A stretch of 64,000 nt of DNA, from NCBI GenBank assembly GCA_028282885.1, contig JANQGX010000081.1, positions 1 to 64,000 on the forward strand. Reading direction: 5' to 3'. Each line of letters begins with the position of its first letter. Within the stretch, counting starts at the first letter, position 1. The stretch is from SAR324 cluster bacterium (lineage in GTDB: Bacteria > SAR324 > XYD2-FULL-50-16). The translations under genes were made by a program, and so were the position numbers. Below are positions 1-8,152 of the stretch, piece by piece. The notes beneath the pieces are model-generated. The model was not told the DNA's origin. It saw only the letters and a program-made list of their open reading frames with translations, and searched no databases.

Positions 1-2
1 CG

Positions 3-71
3 TCAGTGAGAGCTAGATATGAGTCAGGAAGATGGGACGAAGTGGTCGATAAGTATTTAAGGGCGGCGTGA
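3..71 (+). CDS. C-terminal end of an unidentified protein cut by the window edge
   Basis: An open frame enters from the left edge and runs 22 codons to a TGA at 69-71, ending in ESGRWDEVVDKYLRAA. The composition is protein-like, but the piece is too short to identify. A hairpin overlaps the stop codon, which fits a gene end. It could be chance. Confidence 0.2.
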   Translation, partial: SVRARYESGRWDEVVDKYLRAA

Positions 72-79
72 CGTCGCCC
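61..79 (+). terminator. GC-rich hairpin at the end of the truncated left-edge frame
   Basis: GGGCGGC and GTCGCCC can pair (one G-T wobble) around a GTGAC loop. There is no T-run after it, so it is at best a weak or Rho-assisted terminator. Confidence 0.3.
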
Positions 80-156
80 ACATAATTTTGGTGCACCCTA
101 TAAAAGGCACCGGTAGATCTAATCGCTAATTGTGGGTAATATGAAGTGTTCGTGAT

Positions 157-530
157 TTAACCATTCGCTCCCACCCTGTTGAGAAAGGTTTTAACTATTT
201 TCGTCGCTGTATTCCGGTTCAGCGCAAAAGACGGATTCATTAAAAATTGAATGATCTGATAAATGTATAGTGTGTGAATCGTGTTAACCAAATTGCCATT
301 TTTGAATTTCCCGTTATCTATGCCTTCCCGGATCAAAGCTGTCATGATTTCCCATTCCTGGAACCCTTCTCTTGATACAAAATCTCATCGGGTGAATACT
401 TCTGCCCTGAAAACAGATGTGAAATAACAAGGATTCCGGCATTGGTGATGTGGTGTTCCGTAAAAAATTGAAAAAAGAGGTTAAATTTGGATCGACGAGC
501 AAAATCTCTTTTTATTTCAGATGATAACAA
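157..530 (-). pseudogene. TetR-family regulator remnant (C-terminal ligand domain, frameshifted)
   Basis: Two minus-strand frames join into one TetR-like C-terminal domain. The upstream part (about 530 to 345) reads ...FFQFFTEHHITNAGILVISHLFSGQKYSPDEILYQE. It shifts frame near 362-372 and continues as FQEWEIMTALIREGIDNGKF... to a stop at 157. This order and spacing are typical of TetR ligand-binding domains. The N-terminal helix-turn-helix is absent: the sequence above 530 is the 3' flank of the receiver gene. The frame break and missing DNA-binding domain make this a non-functional relic. The identification is by pattern, not by search. Confidence 0.55.
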
Positions 531-555
531 ATTTCAATATTTCAACTACGTCCCC
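530..555 (-). repeat. 26-bp repeat, copy 1
   Basis: On the minus strand, directly after the receiver gene's stop codon, lies a 26-nt element with core CGTAGTTGAAATATTGAAAT. It matches copy 2 (3055-3080, plus strand) at 25 of 26 positions. A more divergent copy lies at 3207-3232. Confidence 0.6.
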
Positions 556-561
556 TGAATT

Positions 562-924
562 TTACCGGAGTTTATCGAGGGCGGCTTTTAATTCTTTTTC
601 ATTAAAGGGTTTGGAGAGGAAGCCAAAGGGGAAGGAAAATCTGGAACGGATGGCATTTTCTTTCTCTTCAAAAGCGGTTAAGAAAACAATCTGCACACCA
701 TATTTTGAATGGATGATTTCAGTCGTCTCAATTCCATCCATACTCCCTTTGAGATTAATGTCCATCAATACAAGATTGATCCCGTTTTCCGCTAATCTTT
801 TAATGGCGTTTTCACCAGAATCGACAATGCCGATGACCTTATAACCAAAGTTTTTCAGGCAGCTTTTGATTTCCATTGCTGTGATGATTTCATCCTCAAC
901 AATCAAAACGGATTTTTGACTCAT
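562..924 (-). CDS. single-domain response regulator (CheY-like receiver)
   Basis: A 120-aa protein that is a receiver domain only. It has the acidic pocket at residues 10-12 (EDE), the phosphoacceptor Asp55 in LMDINL, the switch Thr near 83 (FLTAF) and the conserved Lys near 106 (SKPF). With no output domain it must pass its signal by protein contact, for example within a phosphorelay. The start codon lies one base beyond the stop of the upstream histidine kinase, so the two are translationally coupled and are almost certainly a cognate pair. Receivers beside HisKA_2-type kinases are common in stress and light signalling; the output here is unknown. Confidence 0.9.
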   Translation of the reverse strand: MSQKSVLIVEDEIITAMEIKSCLKNFGYKVIGIVDSGENAIKRLAENGINLVLMDINLKGSMDGIETTEIIHSKYGVQIVFLTAFEEKENAIRSRFSFPFGFLSKPFNEKELKAALDKLR

Positions 925-925
925 A

Positions 926-2845
926 TTATACTTTTAATCCAGGGTTTTCTTCAAAGATAACAATGAAATGGGTGCCGTTGTTGCTCTCCATTTTGATTGA
1001 GCCATGTAACTGATTTTCAGCCAGGTTTGCAACAAGTTGCAGCCCCAAAGTATCAGGATCCCGCCAGTCAATGGACTGCGGCATCCCTATACCGTCATCT
1101 GAAAAATGCAAATGAACTTCACCATTATTGTGTGTTATATTAATTCGTATGGTTCCATTATGTCTATCTGGAAAGGCATACTTTAAAGAATTGGAAACCA
1201 ACTCGTTGACGATCAAACCGATGGGTGTGGCCTGATCAATACTTATTACTATGTCATCCGCCTTAAATTCCAGAGCGATTTTGCTAGAGTTTGTCTGATA
1301 GGAAACGAGGATTGATTCCACAAGCTCCTTTAGAAATGGCAGTAAATTTATAGAAGATAAGTTATTAGATTTATATAGGTTTTTATGCACACTAGCCATC
1401 GCCCTGACCCGATTTTGACTTTCCAGTAGCGCTTTTTTTATCTTGTCATCATTGAAACTGTTGGATTGCAGTTTGAGCAAGCTGGAGATCACCTGCATAT
1501 TGTTTTTCACACGGTGATGGATTTCTAACAGAAGGGTCTCTTTTTCTTTGAGTGAGGCATTGATTTTTTCCTCCACCAGTTTGCGTTCGGTGATCTCCTT
1601 TTCCAGTTCAACGGTTCTGGCTTTGACGGTTTCCTCAAGGTTTATCTGATAATCCTTTATTTTTTTTTCGAGTGATTTGCGCTTGGTAACATCGGTATGT
1701 ACTGAAATCATTACCTGTCCAAATGTTGGGTGGTCAAACAGGGAAACATTGGCGTTACACCAAAATGTGGTACCATCTTTTTTGATATTGCGGACTTCAC
1801 CGCTCCAGGCTCCGGAATTACTCACTTCTTTCATGATTTCACCGGTGACTGCTCCAGGATCTTTACTCGTCGGTGCGTTAACGATTGAGACGTGCTTCCC
1901 GTTCAACTCACCCGGGTTGTAACCAAACATATTTTCAAATTTCGGATTGGCGTGAACAATAATCCCGTCTTCGGCTTTAATTAGGTAAACACCTTCAGCC
2001 ATGTTTTTGAGTATTTCGCTTTGTAGACTGAGTTCATCCAGGATTTTTTTTCGTTGAAACGCCATTTTGTTCAAAGCTTTCGCGATCCAGCTTAACTCAT
2101 CTTTCGACTCGGTTTTTATTTCAAATTCCAGGTTTCCCTTTGCAAACTCCTGAATACCATTAATTATTGAGTTGATGGTGTTCGTAACGGAACGGGAAAA
2201 AAAGAATCCGAAAATGATGGCGACGGTGACGATTAAGGCAATAAAAACGGTTGTTGTTCTGATAACGCTCACCCTCGTTAATTGGGAGTCATGTAACATT
2301 CCGGAGGCTTTTTCTGCAGCATAGTTTTTCAACTCCTCCATTTTCAGGTTCAGTTTTTCGACATGGTCGGCTCCTTTTCCTTTTGTGATGGCAAATGCTT
2401 CTTCGATATTCCCTCTCCTGGTCAAAGCGATGACTTCATCGCGAATAGGCTTCCAATCATGAAAGAGTTGGGCAGTTTCTTTCTGCAGCGCTGCTCCTTC
2501 ATTACCCAGTATCCGTTTTCTGACAATCTCAAGATACGAATATACTATCTTCTCATAGTCATTGACCCTGCTAATGGCTGTCTCAAGCTCTTTGTCTGAT
2601 CGAGCAAGAGCGACATCCTTCATACTCCGATGTATTTTCACTATGTTTGTATCCGCGCTTAAGACCGCTCTTGTTACTTGCAGAGGGTGATTATAAATCT
2701 TTGTCGTCAAACTCGATAACCGGTTCATTTGAGTGAAAGAATAATAGTCCCCGATACCGGTTAATAGCAATACCAGGAGAAATCCGGACATCAGTTTGGC
2801 GAATATACCAAGTCCCTCATTTTTTATTGCTGTCGTTTCTTTCAT
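926..2845 (-). CDS. membrane sensor histidine kinase (4HB-like sensor, HAMP, PAS, HisKA_2, HATPase)
   Basis: A 639-aa inner-membrane kinase. In order: TM helix at about 13-33; an extracytoplasmic helical region (35-190) resembling the four-helix-bundle sensor of chemoreceptors; TM at about 195-217; HAMP to about 270; PAS at about 285-395; a coiled coil; a HisKA_2 phosphoacceptor around 441-450 (EIHHRVKNNM); and a HATPase domain with an N box (NELVSNSLKYAF) and DDGIGM. It phosphorylates itself and presumably the receiver encoded immediately downstream. The PAS domain may sense redox or a small ligand, but no cofactor-binding residue is diagnostic. Length and domain order are ordinary for the family. 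Confidence 0.9.
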   Translation of the reverse strand: MKETTAIKNEGLGIFAKLMSGFLLVLLLTGIGDYYSFTQMNRLSSLTTKIYNHPLQVTRAVLSADTNIVKIHRSMKDVALARSDKELETAISRVNDYEKIVYSYLEIVRKRILGNEGAALQKETAQLFHDWKPIRDEVIALTRRGNIEEAFAITKGKGADHVEKLNLKMEELKNYAAEKASGMLHDSQLTRVSVIRTTTVFIALIVTVAIIFGFFFSRSVTNTINSIINGIQEFAKGNLEFEIKTESKDELSWIAKALNKMAFQRKKILDELSLQSEILKNMAEGVYLIKAEDGIIVHANPKFENMFGYNPGELNGKHVSIVNAPTSKDPGAVTGEIMKEVSNSGAWSGEVRNIKKDGTTFWCNANVSLFDHPTFGQVMISVHTDVTKRKSLEKKIKDYQINLEETVKARTVELEKEITERKLVEEKINASLKEKETLLLEIHHRVKNNMQVISSLLKLQSNSFNDDKIKKALLESQNRVRAMASVHKNLYKSNNLSSINLLPFLKELVESILVSYQTNSSKIALEFKADDIVISIDQATPIGLIVNELVSNSLKYAFPDRHNGTIRINITHNNGEVHLHFSDDGIGMPQSIDWRDPDTLGLQLVANLAENQLHGSIKMESNNGTHFIVIFEENPGLKV

Positions 2846-3054
2846 TTTTTTCGGATGTTAAGGTGTGTTCCATGTGCGCACTAAACAATAATCTGTTATA
2901 TAATGCATTTTGAACCATTCGGGGTAGTAGCAAAACAAGTCATTCGGTGTGGTTTTTCTGCACACAATCAATTGGAGTTTACATGAAATATCCGCTGCAA
3001 ACAAGAAAATTAAATAACCGAACAAAGACAGATAATCAACACCAATTAGTAATT

Positions 3055-3080
3055 GGGGGCGTAGTTGAAATATTGAAATT
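3055..3080 (+). repeat. 26-bp repeat, copy 2
   Basis: Plus-strand copy of the element at 530-555 with a single mismatch (G for A at the fifth base). It lies in the non-coding stretch upstream of the 639-aa kinase gene. No gene is recognised between 2846 and 3206. Confidence 0.6.
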
Positions 3081-3206
3081 AGTCTAATCATCTATACACC
3101 TGTTTCTAGTCTTCCTGTAGATCGTGTTTTCCAGATATTAAAACTCACAAAACTGGGTTCATGGTGATAAAACAGGGTTAAGTCGTCATAAAGGTGAGGA
3201 TTTTGT

Positions 3207-3232
3207 AAATCGCAAAATTTCAGCTACGTCCC
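3207..3232 (-). repeat. 26-bp repeat, divergent copy 3
   Basis: The minus-strand sequence agrees with copy 1 at about 22 of 26 positions. It spans the stop codon of the kinase relic at 3224-3355, which suggests the element may itself derive from the 3' end of a kinase gene. Confidence 0.4.
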
Positions 3233-3355
3233 TGGGTTGGTGAACAATTGTCTTTCAACGATTTCTTTAACCAAATGCAGGCCAAGTATCTTGGGTGGCC
3301 CTGTTCCATTATCCGCAATAATCAGTTTGGCAGACTTGATATTTATTTGATTCAT
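3224..3355 (-). pseudogene. histidine kinase remnant (HATPase G-box region)
   Basis: The minus strand reads INIKSAKLIIADNGTGPPK followed by ILGLHLVKEIVERQLF, then NPGT and a stop. DNGTG followed by LGLHLVKEIVERQL is the ATP-lid and G-box signature of HisKA_2-type kinases. Nothing upstream supplies a phosphoacceptor domain in frame, so this is a relic. A plus-strand frame at 3248-3460 is only its antisense. Outside this relic and the repeats, 2846-3567 holds nothing I recognise. Confidence 0.5.
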
Positions 3356-3567
3356 TCCAGGTCTTACCCAAATGCCGAAGAATTAATGAAAAGACTTAAA
3401 AATATTGTTAAAACTCTGGATGCGTCTGAATTATTGGAGGGGAAGCCATGGGTTATATAGTGTTAATGGCTGTTTCCAGTCACCAGATGTCATTTCCCGG
3501 CTGTCTAAAATCAGAAAGCCGATCCGCTGATACTCCATGATAAACCTGTGTAAATAAAACGTTTGAT

Positions 3568-6024
3568 TCAGGTGTAGGGGATAACAATATTGAAAACGGC
3601 TCCGGCCCCTGAGTTGTTTTCTGCCCAGATTTTTCCCCCGTGGGCTTTAATGATCTCCAGGCAGATAGCCAGACCCAACCCGGTTCCTCCGGCCCCGGTT
3701 TTTGTCTTGCTGCTTTGTGTGAATTTATTGAAGACAAAATCAACTTCATTTTCCGGAATTCCCACTCCCTGGTCACGAATAGAAATCTTCAACGAAGGAG
3801 TGATACCATTTCCATTCTTAAGCTGGTGTAAGGCGAAATCCACTTCTATACACTTGTTTTCGGGTGTGAATTTTATAGCATTTGACAACAAGTTTCTGAC
3901 CACCTGGCTGAGTTTGTAAAAGTCACAGACAACTTTCGTTGGAACTCCAGGGTCTTTAATTTCAATCGACAGGTTCTTTTCTTCAAGTGCAGGATAAAGC
4001 TCGCTGACGATTTCGTTTACAATCTGGTAAGCGTTGTTTAGCTCCATATTGTAATCCATTTTACCGGATTCCATCTTAGACAGATCCAGCAGGGCATTCA
4101 AAAGCACCATCAGCTTCTCAGCCGCTTTTCTTGTCGAGTTGAAATAGTGCCAGAGTTTCTCCTTCGGTTTGTCGATCTTGTCCACTCCGTATTTACTGTA
4201 GCTCAGAATCTGATGCATGGGGTTGCGGAGCTCGTGAGAAATATTGGCCAGGAATTCGGATTTAGCCTGATTTGCTTGCTCAGCCTTTTGTCTTGCGACG
4301 ACCAATTCCGTTTCCAAAAGTTTCCGTTCCTTGATTTCCCTGTCCATGCGACGATTCCAATACAGGATCAGACCGAAGATCAGGAAAATACCGATTGCAA
4401 CTGGAACTGCCCACCGAACAATTGTACTTAGACGGGTACCGAAGTAAACAGTGACACTCATCCACCGGTTTTCAATGGTGGTTCTTTCGTATTCACCTAT
4501 CGAATCCAGCGCCTTGTCCAGAACACTGACCAGTTCCGGCCAATCCTTGCGCACGCCGATAGACAGGTCCATAGCATAAGGCGTTGGAGCGGCAATCTTG
4601 AGTTGATCGAAGTCGTTGTGTTCAATCTCATAAGTCACTACCCCGAGATTTCCGACGAAGGCATCCAGGTACCCGTTGTTTAACGCTTCAAGCCCCATTA
4701 AAACTGAGGGAAAAATGATCAGCTTAAAGGAGGGATGGTCCCTGGTCAGATAACTCTCGGTTACAAACCCTTTTACCGTCCCTACCCGTTTTCCGGTTAA
4801 GTCGTTCAGATCATCGATATATTTGTATTGTTTGCGGGTGGCGACAATAATCGGGGAGGTTATGTAAGGTTTAGTAAACCGCATATAGGACTCTCTTTCA
4901 GGCGTTTGCACGACGGCAGGCATAATATCTATTCTTTGGTTTTTAATTCCATCGAGCACCTGCTCCCAGGTCAATCCCATGATGGGCTGTACGTCTATAA
5001 GCAGTTCTTTTGATATGATTTCCAAATAGCTTGAGGCAATGCCAAGGAATTTTCCCTTTTCATTTTTGAAGACAAAAGGAGGCCAGGCAAAGTCGTCCCC
5101 AAGGCGGATAACCGGGTGTTTCTTTAACCATTCTCTTTCTTCGGCTGTCAGGTTAAGCGTCATTTCCGGTGAATCCACTGCTTCCCCGCTGCTTGAATAA
5201 AGCCATTTATTGCGAAGAGCAATCCATTCTTTATTTGAAAATGAAGCCAGAGTTTTGTTGAGTATGGAAACCAGTTCCGGCCAGTCTTTCCTTACGCCAA
5301 ATGCGTTGATACTAACATCTTTCCTCCAGAGTGATACCGCATGCAGGTTATCCAGTGCATGTTGCCGGATCAGATGCTCGACGATTGCTCTTGAACCGAT
5401 ATGCAGATCTGCACGGTTATCTATGATTGCGTTTAAGGCTTCCGTTGTGTCCTTAACATAAACCGGAATAATATCAGGAAAATCGGCCAGAATGGATTTG
5501 TTCACGTTGTAACCGTCCACCATTGAAACGCGGAATCCATGGACATCATCCGGTGCGTGAATCCGGTCATCCATTGTTTTGGTAAAAATATAGGAAGACT
5601 GAAAGATGTAGGGTTCGGTGAAAGAAAACCACTCCTTGCGATCTTCTCTTGGGGTCATTTCAGCCACGACATCCACTTCCTTGTTCTGGGCTGATTCATA
5701 GAGCGATTTCCAGACACCGTCGGGGTGAACCCTGAACTTGATACCGGTGCGTTGTGAGATGAGATCCACGACATCGACAGCGTATCCGACAAACACTTTT
5801 TCAGGTGTCAAGCTGCTGAAAGGAGCAAAATCCCCGTCAAAGGCTATAACGATTTCCGGATGTTTCTTCAACCAGGATCTTTCCTCTGTTGAAAGAGTGA
5901 GTCCCCGGGAAATCCGACCGCTCTGAGTCTGGCCATAGGCTTGCCGACCTCCGATAAACAAAACAAGTACCAATACCAGACAAATGAGGAAGTTTAGTCT
6001 TGTTTTTGTCAATGGACACTTCAT
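3568..6024 (-). CDS. sensor histidine kinase with two periplasmic solute-binding domains
   Basis: An 818-aa protein from the chosen ATG. The frame stays open to a TTG at 6111, but only the ATG at 6024 puts a clean signal sequence at the N-terminus (hydrophobic core LNFLICLVLVLVLF). Two SBP_bac_3 domains follow (about 53-275 and 300-525), each opening with an EER.WLKKHP segment. Then come one TM helix (about 535-558), a coiled coil, HisKA with His597 in NISHELRNP, and HATPase with DQGVGI and GGTGLGLAI. This is BvgS-like sensing of amino-acid-type ligands by Venus-flytrap domains, but without a receiver or Hpt module. No response regulator is adjacent. No convincing ribosome site precedes the ATG. 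Confidence 0.85.
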   Translation of the reverse strand: MKCPLTKTRLNFLICLVLVLVLFIGGRQAYGQTQSGRISRGLTLSTEERSWLKKHPEIVIAFDGDFAPFSSLTPEKVFVGYAVDVVDLISQRTGIKFRVHPDGVWKSLYESAQNKEVDVVAEMTPREDRKEWFSFTEPYIFQSSYIFTKTMDDRIHAPDDVHGFRVSMVDGYNVNKSILADFPDIIPVYVKDTTEALNAIIDNRADLHIGSRAIVEHLIRQHALDNLHAVSLWRKDVSINAFGVRKDWPELVSILNKTLASFSNKEWIALRNKWLYSSSGEAVDSPEMTLNLTAEEREWLKKHPVIRLGDDFAWPPFVFKNEKGKFLGIASSYLEIISKELLIDVQPIMGLTWEQVLDGIKNQRIDIMPAVVQTPERESYMRFTKPYITSPIIVATRKQYKYIDDLNDLTGKRVGTVKGFVTESYLTRDHPSFKLIIFPSVLMGLEALNNGYLDAFVGNLGVVTYEIEHNDFDQLKIAAPTPYAMDLSIGVRKDWPELVSVLDKALDSIGEYERTTIENRWMSVTVYFGTRLSTIVRWAVPVAIGIFLIFGLILYWNRRMDREIKERKLLETELVVARQKAEQANQAKSEFLANISHELRNPMHQILSYSKYGVDKIDKPKEKLWHYFNSTRKAAEKLMVLLNALLDLSKMESGKMDYNMELNNAYQIVNEIVSELYPALEEKNLSIEIKDPGVPTKVVCDFYKLSQVVRNLLSNAIKFTPENKCIEVDFALHQLKNGNGITPSLKISIRDQGVGIPENEVDFVFNKFTQSSKTKTGAGGTGLGLAICLEIIKAHGGKIWAENNSGAGAVFNIVIPYT

Positions 6025-6286
6025 GCTTTGATGGTTTTTTTTAAACTGTCGGATAAAGAATTTTTCTGCTAGATGTGCAGTAAATCTAACATGATTGCAT
6101 TTACATCTCAAAGGATATTTGGACCTGCACTTTTATTGAAATTTATCTTGTTGAGTCGATAAAGCTGATCCGGTTGCTGAATGGTTTGAGACGATTAAGG
6201 ATGATTCCAGCAGGGGGAGATAGCTCTTGACTTTTATTCGCAAACCGAATACCGTTCAGCTTTCTGAAATGGTTTAATTTCGAACT

Positions 6287-6327
6287 CAAATCAGGGAACA
6301 GGTAGAGGGTTGATGTTCCCTGATTTG
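6287..6327. promoter_or_regulatory. perfect 14-bp inverted repeat upstream of the corrinoid operon
   Basis: CAAATCAGGGAACA (6287-6300) and its exact reverse complement (6314-6327) flank a 13-nt spacer, ending 49 bp before the corrinoid gene. Neither strand has a T-run after the stem, so it is not a standard terminator. It could be an operator for a dimeric regulator or a leader hairpin. Nothing else is recognised in 6025-6376 apart from the ribosome site AAGGAG before 6377. Confidence 0.6.
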
Positions 6328-6376
6328 TTGAACTGTAAAGCTTAATCATAATATTGACATAGCAAGGAGAAACGCC

Positions 6377-7015
6377 ATGACGCTTCTCGAAGAGCTCGCT
6401 CAAACCTTGCAGGAAGGAGACTTGAACGACACAACAGGGTTGGTCAATCGAGCCGTGACCGAGGGGATTCCTGCCGAAACGATATTAAAATCGGGTCTTA
6501 TAGCCGGTATGGATGAGATAGGGCGAAAATTCCAGGATGGGGAGATTTTTATCCCCCACATGCTGTTGGCAGCGCGTGCCATGAATGCGGGGATTGATAT
6601 CCTCAAGCCCTTGCTTGCGGAAAGCGGAGCAAAACCTGCGGGACATGTTGTGTTGGGCACAGTGAAGGGAGATCATCACGATATAGGTAAAAACCTGGTC
6701 AGGATTATGCTCGAAGGGAAAGGATTTGCTGTCAACGACCTCGGAATCGATGTTCAGCCAAAGGATTTTGTTGATGCTATTACGGAAGAGGTTCAGATCG
6801 TTGCCATCAGCGCGCTCCTCTCCACAACCGTTCCTTTCATTGAAGAGACCATCCAAACCCTGGAAAGCGCCGGGGTGCGTGATCAGGTGAAGGTCATTAT
6901 CGGGGGCGGTGTTGTCACCCAGGAGACAGCCGAGAAGTTCGGTGCTGACGCCTATGGACAGGATGCTGCTATCGGAGCGGTCAAAGCCATGGAACTGATT
7001 GAAGCCCTCAACTGA
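6377..7015 (+). CDS. corrinoid (cobalamin-binding) methyltransferase protein
   Basis: A 212-aa two-domain corrinoid protein of the MtaC/MtbC/MttC type. Residues 1-85 form the helical cap (B12-binding_2), with LVNRAVTEG, GM.EIG..F and PHML. Residues 90-205 form the Rossmann-like B12 domain, whose lower cobalt ligand is His101 in GDHHDIGKNL (DxHxxG). It shuttles a methyl group from a substrate methyltransferase to a second methyltransferase. It begins a tight plus-strand operon and is followed after 22 bp by a URO-D-family enzyme, the usual partner. The substrate is not evident because no MttB-, MtaB- or MtbB-type enzyme is in the window. A good ribosome site, AAGGAG, precedes the start. Confidence 0.92.
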   Translation: MTLLEELAQTLQEGDLNDTTGLVNRAVTEGIPAETILKSGLIAGMDEIGRKFQDGEIFIPHMLLAARAMNAGIDILKPLLAESGAKPAGHVVLGTVKGDHHDIGKNLVRIMLEGKGFAVNDLGIDVQPKDFVDAITEEVQIVAISALLSTTVPFIEETIQTLESAGVRDQVKVIIGGGVVTQETAEKFGADAYGQDAAIGAVKAMELIEALN

Positions 7016-7037
7016 TCATTTGACAACAGGAGCAAAT

Positions 7038-8135
7038 ATGAACGGACTCGAACGAATTATCACAGCATTGAGCCTGAAAGAACCGGACCGGGTTCCTCTT
7101 TATATTCATGCTATCAATGAGAAACCGATTATTCTGATAGCCCGGGAGCACCTGGAGGGATTGCCGGATCCGGAGAAGACCTTCTATGACATGAACGATA
7201 ATGAAAAGATGTTGATGCTGGAAGCCCTGTTCCTCGTTCATGAGAAACATGATATTGACGGATTTACATCACTCGAGTTTGGGCACGAAGAGAGAATCGC
7301 TGAAGATGAGGTGAGGGACGCCTGGGGTGTGGTTTACCAGCTCAATCCCTTCGGTCTTCCGGTAGCAAAGCATCATCCGCTCAAAGAGAAAAGTGACCTT
7401 GTCGGATTTGTGCCACCGGCCCCGAAAAAAGAGAACCTGTTGCTCCTGATGGCAGCCCGGGAGAGATTCAGGGATACGAAAGCCATCTTCTGGATGATGC
7501 GGGGTACCTTTGTGTTAAGCTGGCGATTAACCGGCATGGAAAACCTGATGCTGAAAATGTTTGACGATCCCGATTTCGTCCACAGCATTGCCAGGATGAC
7601 TTATGAATATAATGTCCAAATGCTTGACCTGCTTGTCGAGGCGGGACTTGATGTGTTGATTATTGAAGATGATATTGCCGACAAGAATTTTCCCCTGATC
7701 TCACCGGACCAATTCAAGGAGTTTATCAACCCCTACAATCGCAAGCTGGTCGAACTTGGACATGAAAAAGGACTGAAGGTCATCCGACACAGCGACGGGA
7801 ATCTCTGGCCCCTGCTGGATATTCTGCTGGAAACGGGTTATGACGGACTCAATCCACTGGAGCCCCAAGCCGGTATGGATCTGAAGAAGCTTAAGGAATA
7901 TTGTGGCGACCGCCTCTGTTTTCTGGGCAACATCGATTGTATTGATCTGCTTCCCAATGGCACCCAAGAGCAAGTGGAGGAGACGGTCAAACAAGCCATT
8001 TCAGATGCCGGAGAAGGGGGCGGGTTGATTATCAGTTCTTCCAACTCCCTCCACCCGGGAGTGAATCCGGACAATTGTATTGCGATGTTTAACGCCACCA
8101 AAAACTACGGACGCTATCCTCTGAACCGGTTTTAA
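7038..8135 (+). CDS. URO-D-family corrinoid methyltransferase
   Basis: A 365-aa uroporphyrinogen-decarboxylase-fold protein. The start is placed at 7038, where ACAGGAG lies just upstream; the longer frame to 6999 would overlap the corrinoid gene. Features are EPDRVPLY near the N-terminus, the strand IIEDDIADK, RHSDGN, NPLEPQAGMD and LGNIDC. Proteins of this fold move methyl groups between a corrinoid protein and coenzyme M, tetrahydrofolate or a methylated substrate. Where MtaA and MtbA have the zinc motif HxC, this has HSDG, placing it in the HSDGN subgroup commonly encoded beside corrinoid proteins. It is unlikely to be a haem-pathway decarboxylase because the N-terminal Arg-rich motif and haem context are missing. 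Confidence 0.85.
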   Translation: MNGLERIITALSLKEPDRVPLYIHAINEKPIILIAREHLEGLPDPEKTFYDMNDNEKMLMLEALFLVHEKHDIDGFTSLEFGHEERIAEDEVRDAWGVVYQLNPFGLPVAKHHPLKEKSDLVGFVPPAPKKENLLLLMAARERFRDTKAIFWMMRGTFVLSWRLTGMENLMLKMFDDPDFVHSIARMTYEYNVQMLDLLVEAGLDVLIIEDDIADKNFPLISPDQFKEFINPYNRKLVELGHEKGLKVIRHSDGNLWPLLDILLETGYDGLNPLEPQAGMDLKKLKEYCGDRLCFLGNIDCIDLLPNGTQEQVEETVKQAISDAGEGGGLIISSSNSLHPGVNPDNCIAMFNATKNYGRYPLNRF

Positions 8136-8152
8136 ACTTTAAGCGAGGCACT

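Noticed and set aside
3248..3460. A 70-aa plus-strand frame with protein-like look
   Set aside because: The opposite strand reads as a histidine kinase ATP-binding motif, so the plus frame is an antisense shadow.
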